From a virus, in IMG/VR virus record IMGVR_UViG_3300035204_002141, positions 1-30,362 of that record: a stretch of DNA of 30,362 bases. The stretch is one strand, 5' to 3'. Under the pieces are notes generated by a model. The model was not told the origin of the DNA. It worked only from the letters and a program-made list of their open reading frames with translations, and made no database searches. Of this stretch, positions 14,472 to 21,417 are shown piece after piece (within the stretch, counting starts at the first letter, position 1; each line of letters begins with the position of its first letter). Both the position numbers and the translations under genes were made by a program.

Positions 14472-15047
14472 TTATGTTGTGTTCTCGATATAGCCTTGCA
14501 CAACAAAATAATGTTCTACTAAATCATTATTGCCGGCGCCCGAGTCCAATGAAAAATCATCGTTCAAGACGACTTCTAATCTTTCGTTGTTTGAACCATC
14601 CAGACGAAGTGGATAGCCGCTTTTCTCAAAAGTCCAACGAACTCTCAAGTAAGTGTCGGTATTTCCTGTACTGGCGGCGTATATTTCGCTATCATAACAG
14701 AATCTGCCCCAGTTGCCGTTTGTTTTGACCGGAACATCATCGGTTAAGTTGATTAATGTGCCTGAGTCGTCTTGTGTTCTAACTACAATACCATTGGTCA
14801 ATGCTGTGCGAGACCCATAAGAATCTGTGTAAAAAGAACTTTTGTCTCCTCGAACCAAAACCATCATTCTTGTGATACGAAACACTTGTGTTGAAGAGGG
14901 TTGGATATAAAAGATTTCTTCGCTGCTTGAATAATCACCAATAGCATTTTTCGTTCCAGTTCCATCCCCATCGGTGTCCAAGTGTCTAGTGAATGTAGTT
15001 GGGACCGGACCATAACCAGAACTACCGGGGGCCACCAGAGCCATCAT
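14472..15047 (-). CDS. virion-type beta protein; start may lie at 15066 with a +1 shift
   Basis: From ATG 15047 the product is 191 aa (MMALVAPGSSGYGPVPTTFT...), with RHLDTDGDGTGTKNAIGDYS, a beta-rich middle (FRITRMMVLVRGDKSSFYTD) and the ending LVEHYFVVQGYIENTT. It looks like a virion protein: no signal, no enzyme motif, many Ser/Thr/Asn. The good ribosome site (AGGAGTAGGA) is too far (about 25 nt) from this ATG. It is instead correctly spaced for an ATG at 15066 that overlaps the previous stop (TAATG). That frame reads MGFSDLNDGSGGP and hits a stop at 15022-15024, but a +1 shift at the C5 run at about 15027-15031 joins it to the main frame. The true N-terminus is therefore uncertain. Confidence 0.65.
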   Translation of the reverse strand: MMALVAPGSSGYGPVPTTFTRHLDTDGDGTGTKNAIGDYSSSEEIFYIQPSSTQVFRITRMMVLVRGDKSSFYTDSYGSRTALTNGIVVRTQDDSGTLINLTDDVPVKTNGNWGRFCYDSEIYAASTGNTDTYLRVRWTFEKSGYPLRLDGSNNERLEVVLNDDFSLDSGAGNNDLVEHYFVVQGYIENTT

Positions 15048-15065
15048 TTAAATCAGAAAATCCCA

Positions 15066-15479
15066 TTATCCTACTCCTGCCGAACCCGACCAGTTACCCG
15101 ATAAGTGATACCCGCCAATACCAGTTAGCCCGGCAATAACCGACGCTGAAGCTTCACTTGTTGCTGAGTCGCTCAACAAATATACTCTTGAAACCTTGAA
15201 TTCTGCCTCAAAGGTCTCTCCATTATTGAGAACTCCATAGTTGTTGTTTTCAGTGCCCTTAACTCCATTGGCGGAAAATCCAAAACGCATTGGAACATTG
15301 GTGGCGCCACCATCAAGTGTGTTGGTGATAATCACAAACCGAGACACACTCCCAAACGATACCTCATAAGGGGTTGCAGATGATGATGGTACCGTCAAAG
15401 ACGCAGTTAGATAAGGGCGCGCCGAGGTCTGATACGAACCAACATTTCCTATCCCCGGATTATATCGATGATTACTCAT
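15066..15479 (-). CDS. small virion-type protein, paralogue of the 3084-3503 product
   Basis: A 137-aa protein starting MSNHRYNPGIGNVGSYQTSA. It shares layout with the 3084-3503 product: VGSYQTSARPYLTAS against VGSFQVSGQPYATGS near the N-terminus, a central VxRxxxxxN strand, FSANGVKGTENNNYGV against FSVSGMTGSSNYFTV, IAGLTGI, and the final NWSGSAGVG. All-beta, with no membrane or catalytic features. Its last codons double as the ribosome site of the next gene, exactly as in the paralogue. No strong ribosome site precedes its own ATG. A role in the virion, perhaps decoration or tail, is inferred from the gene neighbourhood in both copies. Confidence 0.65.
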   Translation of the reverse strand: MSNHRYNPGIGNVGSYQTSARPYLTASLTVPSSSATPYEVSFGSVSRFVIITNTLDGGATNVPMRFGFSANGVKGTENNNYGVLNNGETFEAEFKVSRVYLLSDSATSEASASVIAGLTGIGGYHLSGNWSGSAGVG

Positions 15480-15557
15480 TATAGTAAGTAGTACCTAATT
15501 TTTGTTTATATTTTTGTAATCTCTCATGTTGCTTTCTTGTGCGCGGGGGGCAGCATA

Positions 15558-15881
15558 TCACCGACGAATGCGTTTGTTGTCTGGGGTCCATTGTGGTTGA
15601 GCAATTGGCTCTCCAATATCTTGAGAAATAAGTTTTCTCAATGCCTCGTCAGCGTTTGAGGCATAATAGCCGTGGCCGCCGTACGCAGCCCCATCATTTA
15701 AGCTCCTCAACATCTCTTCTTTGATCTCTTCTGGAATGCTGTCTATTATCTGCTGGACTGCTTCCTTTACTCGCGGCTGAATATCGCTTGTATATATATG
15801 TCTCCAATTGCGGTGGGGCCCAGTCATACTACTCATCTCTTCCTTAATAATCTGTTTGAGTTGTGATTTGTTGATTTTCAT
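15558..15881 (-). CDS. small protein with N-terminal LKQIIKEE tag
   Basis: A 107-aa protein whose first residues, MKINKSQLKQIIKEEM, are nearly identical to those of the 14115-14423 product and resemble three other N-termini in the window. After the tag come SSMTGPHRNWRHIYTSD and two helices (VKEAVQQIIDSIPEEIKEEM, NADEALRKLISQDIG), then a basic end (DNKRIRR). No family is recognised. AGGAG lies about eight bases before the ATG, within the short spacer after the tubulin-like gene, so the two are probably co-transcribed. The I-K-E tripeptide in the tag would fit a T4-type prohead protease site. The 76-bp gap downstream (15480-15557) shows nothing further. Confidence 0.6.
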   Translation of the reverse strand: MKINKSQLKQIIKEEMSSMTGPHRNWRHIYTSDIQPRVKEAVQQIIDSIPEEIKEEMLRSLNDGAAYGGHGYYASNADEALRKLISQDIGEPIAQPQWTPDNKRIRR

Positions 15882-15891
15882 TATGGATCTC

Positions 15892-17031
15892 CTATGTTGC
15901 TAATCCATTCATGCTTAGTATCGCAATCAACCCAGGCACATTCTTTCGGACGTAAACGCCAGAGAACAATGTCTCGCATCGGCCGCCGACATAAGCGATT
16001 GCCGACTCAATATTCTTGCTGACCTTCGGGTCAGCCACCATCTCTTCCGAAACCACCAGCACTAGTGCACCTGCTTGTGCCTTTCCTTTGGGTGATGGGC
16101 AAGGGCTGCGGTTCATCGTGTTGTGCAGAATCACCGACCCAAGCTTGCCTGTGTTCGGATCCTTAATCATTGTAGAGCCGATAAATGCTCGGCCATTATT
16201 GCCCAAGCATGTTTCCAGATCCTTTGAATCAAAGGATTGAATCGGCGAGTCCTCTGTGGATAGTTTTAGGATTTGAGCAAATGACTTGGCAAATTGCGTG
16301 TTAGCGACAGGATACATCCCAAGCATGCCTATGCGACCTCTGAGGAGCCGTGTGGCTCGCTCGTTATCCAACACGATGTGCGGGTGCTTGGCGACATCAT
16401 TAACGAGTGTGAGGGCATTGCGGGCGATTGTGGGGTTAAGGTTCTCTTGTGCTGTCGGCCAAGACACTACATACACAACCTTGCCTGATGCTTGCACCGA
16501 CTTCATATATCGCTCGAATGTGCCGTGCAATGCTGTCGCAGAGCTTCCTGTGCCGCCACCGCCGCCTGCAAAGACAAACAGCCAATCGACCTTGCCCAGC
16601 TTAATGCGGAGGGCATCTTCGACAATCGCCCCATTCTGTGATAGAACCTCTTTGCCGTAATCTACGTTCTTGCCGATGCCGTCGCTATCGGGGATAAGAA
16701 CGACGTGATCTTCTTCAACGTTCTTCGGGATGTCTTTGCCTGTCGTGTTGACGAGCAGTGCCTTGTTGAAGCCAAGCTCGATGAAAGCATTAGCCATCTT
16801 GCCACCGCCGCCGCCTATGCCGACGAACCCAACATTGATAGATGATGCTGCTGTGTTCTCGGGGAGGAGATCCTCGTCGGAGTATTCCATTTGCAACCCA
16901 AAGTCTTCGACCATTCCGAAGTCAGCAGCTTCCACTTCTTCGTGGTAGCTATCCTTCTCCTGGTTGAAGGCGGGTGGCGGAACGGCTTCTGGTAAAAACC
17001 CAAATTCATTGTTATCGTTTTCGTCTGACAT
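15892..17031 (-). CDS. FtsZ/tubulin-family GTPase
   Basis: I start at ATG 17031 (379 aa, MSDENDNNEF; GGAG seven bases upstream) rather than at a TTG seven codons earlier. After a ~64-residue acidic, disordered-looking extension comes the tubulin/FtsZ GTPase core: NVGFVGIGGGGGKMAN (T1, residues 66-81), LLVNTTGKD (T3 region), the signature loop FAGGGGGTGSSA (T4, 154-165), helix LDNERATRLLRGRIG, and a T7-like loop SFDSKDLE (266-273) with both acidic residues that complete the active site across the filament interface. It ends at LIAILSMNGLAT without an FtsZ-type C-terminal peptide. Filament formation and GTP hydrolysis look possible. In phages such proteins position DNA or capsids, or could interfere with host division; which applies here is unknown. 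Confidence 0.88.
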   Translation of the reverse strand: MSDENDNNEFGFLPEAVPPPAFNQEKDSYHEEVEAADFGMVEDFGLQMEYSDEDLLPENTAASSINVGFVGIGGGGGKMANAFIELGFNKALLVNTTGKDIPKNVEEDHVVLIPDSDGIGKNVDYGKEVLSQNGAIVEDALRIKLGKVDWLFVFAGGGGGTGSSATALHGTFERYMKSVQASGKVVYVVSWPTAQENLNPTIARNALTLVNDVAKHPHIVLDNERATRLLRGRIGMLGMYPVANTQFAKSFAQILKLSTEDSPIQSFDSKDLETCLGNNGRAFIGSTMIKDPNTGKLGSVILHNTMNRSPCPSPKGKAQAGALVLVVSEEMVADPKVSKNIESAIAYVGGRCETLFSGVYVRKNVPGLIAILSMNGLAT

Positions 17032-17048
17032 TGAGTGTCTCCTATTTA

Positions 17049-17079
17049 GCAATAAATAGTTATTAAATAATCTTATTGC
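17049..17079. repeat. inverted repeat before the tubulin-like gene
   Basis: GCAATAA at 17049-17055 is matched by TTATTGC at 17073-17079 (7-bp arms, 17-nt loop), spanning the ACTATTTAT box. There is no T-run, so it is not a standard terminator. It could be an operator or a leader hairpin. Confidence 0.4.
17052..17060 (-). promoter_or_regulatory. ACTATTTAT box (candidate late promoter of the tubulin-like gene)
   Basis: The minus strand reads ACTATTTAT 20 nt upstream of the ATG at 17031, in the 59-bp gap after the Mre11-Rad50 gene. Confidence 0.45.
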
Positions 17080-17090
17080 TCTTCTTTAAA

Positions 17091-20000
17091 TCACTGATTT
17101 ACTCTTGCATAACCTTTTGCCTTATCAATCTCTATTTGCGTATCAACACAATCCTTTAGGGAATCTAAATGAGAGATCAGCAAGACAGCCGGGAAATACA
17201 CCTTGATTATCTCTAGAATTCTCACGAATCCCTCCATGTTGTCTTGATCTAATGCCGTCCCTGGCTCATCTAAGCAAAATATTGATGACTTTGGCAACGA
17301 AGACACGCCAAGCAATGCTAGCCGAATAGCTATGGCAGCCAAAGATTTTTCTGCTCCTGATGCCATCTCAATTGGGCGAGGGTCATGTCTGGGGTGTTTG
17401 ATGAAGATGTCGAACTTTTTTCCACTATCTTCGAAGAAAATTTCGAACTCAACAATGTTTGCGAGAACTTTCGCAATCTCTTGATTAATGATTGGCAACT
17501 TTCGCTTAACAACATCATAAGATATCCCACTCGAGTGCATACATCGCATATAAAGATCATAAGCTGAATATTCCTCCTGTAAATCAATGTATTCTTGTTT
17601 CTGTGTTTCTATGCTCTCGACCTTTTGTTCAAGAGAGCCGACACTTTTATATAATTCTAATGTTTCTGTTTGACAAACAGCATATTGTGCCTCTGCTTTC
17701 TCAAGCTTGGCGGCACAAGCATCAAGTTCAGTCGTATATTCTTCGAAGTTTTCAATGACTTCTTTGTTCTCTTCGTATTGCTTCTTTTTGATCTCGAGAT
17801 CTTTTAGCTCATAACCCAAGCGATCAATTGAGGCCTGATTTCTTTCAATTGATAGATTCAGATCTGCGATATCATTTGTGATTGCTGTTCGCTTATCAAT
17901 AATCTTGTTATATTTATCAAGCTGATCTTCAACAAAATCTGGCTTTAAGCTTTTTAGCTTTTCTTCAAGCTCGTCGACGCTAGTTCGTGCTTCTTCTTTT
18001 TCACTCTCAACGTGAGGAAGATTGGCGACAGCCACATTTGCATCGCGAATAAACTTGCACTGCGGAAAATCGGTGCCACACGGGATCCCATCAAGAAGGT
18101 GCGATTTGCGTTCAATATCTTCGATCTGTTGTGTTAGATCAGCCAACATGTTGGCTTGTGCTTCTTTCTGTTCTCTCGCTGTGTTGATTGTTTCGATCTG
18201 TTCTGTTAATGCATCAACGTTAATCTTGCTTAAATATTCTTCTATTTTCTCGGCTAAACCGCGTTTAACACTTAGGTCAACATTGTGCTGCTTGTTGTCG
18301 CTCTCCAACGATGCAACCTGATTCTCTCTGTTTCTGATTTCTCGCTTTGTGTCGACAACATTGATAACATCCTCGGGGATTGCGTCAATGCTGTTTCGCA
18401 ATTCCTCACAAGTTTTTGTTATTTGCTCGATTTCTTCTTGCAACTCTTCACAATCAATCTTGTGATCTTCAAGCTCTTGTCGCTTATCTTCCAATTGTGC
18501 TGACGCGTCACCAATTTCTTCGTCGTAATTGCGGGCTTCCAGTCGCCTCAAAGCACCCTTAAGATCGGTGGAGTCGTCTTTCGCCAACTTAAACTTTCGC
18601 TCAAACACTTCAAGATCCAGGAACTTGGCGATGATCTCCTTGCGTCTTGTTGAGCCCTCGTCAATAAACGCCAATGCCCCGTGTTGAGACGCCATTGAAG
18701 ACACCAAGAAGTCGTCAATGGTGCCAAAGTGCTTGCGGATGTTTGCGTCCGTCAGCGGGCGACTGAGCCCGTTTAATGATAGTGTCTCGTCTGTGACTTG
18801 ATTGTATACTTCAAAGTTCAGGTCTGTCTTTGCTTCTTCTGTTTCCTCGCCTTTGAGTCGTTTGATATATTTTGTGGCGGTTCGCTCGATTGTGTAGGTT
18901 TTGTGCCCAACATCGATTGTTACTTTTCCTCGGCACGATTCCTTATTCTGGTTAATAACGTTGAGATTCTTCCTTTCATTTTTCGAGGTTGTATTAAAAA
19001 GAGTCCAAAGCACGCCATCAATAATACTGCTCTTCCCAGAATAGTTCTTTCCAAAAATGCCGATAATTCCATTAAGGTTCTCAAATGATACATTGTTCCC
19101 TTCTCCGTAATTAAACAAATTATCAAACTCAAAGTTCGTGAGTTTCCAATTTACATTTCTTGATACTTCTTCGCTGTCTTCAACTTGCTTTTTATATTTG
19201 CGGTTTAAATCATAAACTCTCTCAAGTGTTGAGGAGTCGACCTGATAATCTTTTAGATATTCATCGATTAGTTCTTCTTGAATATTGATATCTCGAAGGT
19301 TCTCTGTCTTTAATGTGTCTGTGATCTCGCTTACATCACCGCGTTCACCAGCCGCACGATTCAAGAACGTCACAACTTCTGGCTTAAAGCGGTGTTTTGC
19401 GATATCCATTGCTCGCTTCATTACATTGAGCGGCAGGTTGTTGTTACTTACGAGGCGGAGGCGAGCACCCTTTGTGACCTTTGCTCCCTTGGGCATACGA
19501 CCCTTTGGCGTAAGCTCCAAAGTGATAAACGGCTTCGGGTTCTTAAATACGACTGGCTCGACATCCCACTCGTCCTTTGACTGAATATCCCAAATGAGGA
19601 TGCCCTTGTCGTTCGTCTCTCCGTGATTTTGCTGAACGGTACTGCCGGCATACCAAATGCGACCAGCATCGTCAAGGATCTGGCGGCGATGGATATCGCC
19701 AAGCATCGCAAAATCAAATCCGTCGAAGATCTCCATTGTGTCTTCGCCATTGAGCATCACCCAGCCAACGTCTGTCTTGCAGTTGCTGATAGAGCCGTGA
19801 TATAGGGCGATGTTGATCTTGTCTGTGTTTGTTGGCTTGATCCAGTTTTCTCGATCAAACACCGATAGCACGTTCAGGCACACCTCATCATTGATGTTGG
19901 TCTCACCTGCATCTTTAAGCAAATGAAGATTCGGATGTTCTAACGCCATAACAATTGGAGTTAAAGCATCTTGACGACTACTATTTTTTAAATTTCCATC

Positions 20001-20246
20001 GTGGTTACCAAGCAGACAATACGTCGGCGCAATATCCGCCAGGTTTCTTAGAAAGTCTGACGCCATCTCAAAAAATTCCGGAGATAACTGCGTTTTCGTG
20101 TGGGCGAGATCTCCCGTGTGGACAATATAGTCGACTTCTTCTTCTCGCAGCTTCTCGTATAACTGCTCAAAGACAACTCGATATTCATAATGATATTTTA
20201 AATTTTTAATGTGTGTGTCGCTAATATGTGCGATCTTGTAACTCAA
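17091..20246 (-). CDS. single-chain Mre11-Rad50 (gp47-gp46 / SbcD-SbcC) fusion
   Basis: A 1051-aa protein. Residues 1-~340 are an Mre11/SbcD/gp47 phosphoesterase with all metal motifs: SDTH (D10, H12), HTGDLAH (D46), GNHD (80-83), LYHGS (H150), GDIH (183-186). From ~365 on it is Rad50/SbcC/gp46: FGKNYSGKSS Walker A (399-407), long coiled coils (~570-720 and ~745-920), an apex CGTDFPQC with Cys 723 and 730 (zinc-hook-like), ABC signature SGAEKS (963-968), Walker B IFCLDEP (989-995), D-loop and ISHLD. In T4 these are two proteins that process DNA ends for recombination-dependent replication; here they are one. The start is TTG at 20246 with GGGAG five bases before it; no ATG is better placed. 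Confidence 0.93.
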   Translation of the reverse strand: MSYKIAHISDTHIKNLKYHYEYRVVFEQLYEKLREEEVDYIVHTGDLAHTKTQLSPEFFEMASDFLRNLADIAPTYCLLGNHDGNLKNSSRQDALTPIVMALEHPNLHLLKDAGETNINDEVCLNVLSVFDRENWIKPTNTDKINIALYHGSISNCKTDVGWVMLNGEDTMEIFDGFDFAMLGDIHRRQILDDAGRIWYAGSTVQQNHGETNDKGILIWDIQSKDEWDVEPVVFKNPKPFITLELTPKGRMPKGAKVTKGARLRLVSNNNLPLNVMKRAMDIAKHRFKPEVVTFLNRAAGERGDVSEITDTLKTENLRDINIQEELIDEYLKDYQVDSSTLERVYDLNRKYKKQVEDSEEVSRNVNWKLTNFEFDNLFNYGEGNNVSFENLNGIIGIFGKNYSGKSSIIDGVLWTLFNTTSKNERKNLNVINQNKESCRGKVTIDVGHKTYTIERTATKYIKRLKGEETEEAKTDLNFEVYNQVTDETLSLNGLSRPLTDANIRKHFGTIDDFLVSSMASQHGALAFIDEGSTRRKEIIAKFLDLEVFERKFKLAKDDSTDLKGALRRLEARNYDEEIGDASAQLEDKRQELEDHKIDCEELQEEIEQITKTCEELRNSIDAIPEDVINVVDTKREIRNRENQVASLESDNKQHNVDLSVKRGLAEKIEEYLSKINVDALTEQIETINTAREQKEAQANMLADLTQQIEDIERKSHLLDGIPCGTDFPQCKFIRDANVAVANLPHVESEKEEARTSVDELEEKLKSLKPDFVEDQLDKYNKIIDKRTAITNDIADLNLSIERNQASIDRLGYELKDLEIKKKQYEENKEVIENFEEYTTELDACAAKLEKAEAQYAVCQTETLELYKSVGSLEQKVESIETQKQEYIDLQEEYSAYDLYMRCMHSSGISYDVVKRKLPIINQEIAKVLANIVEFEIFFEDSGKKFDIFIKHPRHDPRPIEMASGAEKSLAAIAIRLALLGVSSLPKSSIFCLDEPGTALDQDNMEGFVRILEIIKVYFPAVLLISHLDSLKDCVDTQIEIDKAKGYARVNQ

Positions 20247-20313
20247 GCGTTCTCCCTATAAACGTGTGCCCCCATCAACAACAAATGTGCCGCCGACAGG
20301 GGCCACCAAATTC

Positions 20314-20472
20314 TTATCCTGCTATTGTGCAAGCAGCGGCGTAGCTCAGTACATTTACAACCGCCACAAATCCAACGAACATAAAGGTCAAAATACCCGC
20401 TTGCATTATTGTTACGTTACCAAGTACCTTTTTGTCGAGAATGGTCGAAATAACGTTCTTAAAGCTAGACAT
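20314..20472 (-). CDS. 52-aa single-span membrane protein behind a strong promoter
   Basis: A short gene starting MSSFKNVISTILDKKVLGNV, with AAGGAG five bases before the ATG and a consensus sigma70 promoter just upstream. Residues ~23-48 (MQAGILTFMFVGFVAVVNVL...) are a transmembrane helix. It ends CTIAG then TAA at 20314-20316. A +1 shift at the stop would add 19 residues (KNLVAPVGGTFVVDGGTRL) ending at a TAG just before the ribosome site of the Mre11-Rad50 gene, filling the gap 20256-20313. The strong promoter, ribosome site and small membrane product suggest an early host-takeover or superinfection-type protein; this is inference. Confidence 0.72.
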   Translation of the reverse strand: MSSFKNVISTILDKKVLGNVTIMQAGILTFMFVGFVAVVNVLSYAAACTIAG

Positions 20473-20491
20473 AGCCGCTCCTTATATATTA

Positions 20492-20520
20492 AGTATATCT
20501 TTTCAGGCTAGCAATGTCAA
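20492..20520 (-). promoter_or_regulatory. sigma70-type promoter TTGACA-N17-TATACT
   Basis: The -35 TTGACA is at 20515-20520 and the -10 TATACT at 20492-20497 on the minus strand, with an exact 17-bp spacer. The -35 overlaps the 3' end of the 304-aa gene. It would drive the 52-aa membrane protein and the Mre11-Rad50 fusion. Confidence 0.8.
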
Positions 20521-21417
20521 GTATTTTTCTAAACTTTCTTTCCAAACTCCAACGCCTGAATCTGGTGAAAGGTTTAGTTCACTTTCTGGTGATGGCTGGT
20601 TCCCTGCTCGGGCTTTGTTTTTTTGAATAACGTCATAAGCAACCGACCACTCTGGTGGCAACCACATGTATTCACCTCCATCATCAGCTAGCGAAAACAA
20701 CTGATTGTCTGATGCATATGCCCAGAACGTTGCCTGTGTTTTGCCGGAAGTGCCTGTGAATTTCTCCAACCTCTTTCGGCCTTCTCTGTCGGTAAGCCAA
20801 TGTCGAACTAGTTGTTCCCACGACGCCTTTGTCATTCCAACAAAAGGCAGCATCTCATCATCTGCAATTGAGTCTGCGGGTGTGTAAACGAAGTGATTTG
20901 TGCCTGTTCTCAGGGCGATTGCGTTATCGGCAATAATCGGGGCAACCTCCGCTCCTTTTGCAAGAAACTTTTTCTTTGCGCCTTCAATCCCTTCGGCATC
21001 GTCTACGTCAATTATGATGCCCTCAGCGGTGGCGGCATCTCTAAAGTGTCTCACGTCTTCCATGCTACCAAAGTATTCGTCTTCTATATCTTTTTTCTGC
21101 TGAGCGAGTTGCGATTTAATCTCCCCTTTTTGTGCATCGTGTGCGAACTCTCCTGCCAATTGTGTGCCGAAAGCACCGAGAGCACCGAGGATCATAATAA
21201 CAGTCTTCTTCTTTAATGACGGTAGTTCATCAAAATTCCTTAAGGCGTTCTTGACTTTTTCGCGGAATGATTCGCTAGTTTTCCACTGCTCGATAACATC
21301 ATCCTCATCGCCCTCAAACAAAACACCGAAGATCTCTTCTTCTAGTATCTCGTTAAGCAGTCGAAGGCGAACTTCCTCTAAGATAATCTGCTGAAGTTTG
21401 GATTCTGTGATATTCAT
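20503..21417 (-). CDS. 304-aa protein with N-terminal LxxIILEE tag and a hydrophobic segment
   Basis: It begins MNITESKLQQIILEEVRLRL, a member of the tag family seen on four other proteins. After an acidic region (EEEIFGVLFEGDEDDVIEQW) comes a hydrophobic stretch (KTVIMILGALGAFGTQLAG, about residues 71-89) that could cross a membrane, then charged helices, and a C-terminal mixed domain rich in Trp (ASWEQLVRHWLTDREGRKRL, TFWAYASDNQLFSLADDGGE, YMWLPPEWSVAYDVI). No family is recognised. The ATG follows the primase stop directly (TAA-ATG), so it may be translationally coupled. A GCTATTTAT box also lies 26 nt upstream inside the primase gene, which could give separate late expression. Confidence 0.6.
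   Translation of the reverse strand: MNITESKLQQIILEEVRLRLLNEILEEEIFGVLFEGDEDDVIEQWKTSESFREKVKNALRNFDELPSLKKKTVIMILGALGAFGTQLAGEFAHDAQKGEIKSQLAQQKKDIEDEYFGSMEDVRHFRDAATAEGIIIDVDDAEGIEGAKKKFLAKGAEVAPIIADNAIALRTGTNHFVYTPADSIADDEMLPFVGMTKASWEQLVRHWLTDREGRKRLEKFTGTSGKTQATFWAYASDNQLFSLADDGGEYMWLPPEWSVAYDVIQKNKARAGNQPSPESELNLSPDSGVGVWKESLEKYLTLLA

Noticed and set aside
15891-17052. Start of the tubulin-like gene at the TTG at 17052
   Set aside because: The ATG at 17031 has GGAG seven bases upstream, while the TTG lies within the region of the ACTATTTAT box and has no ribosome site.
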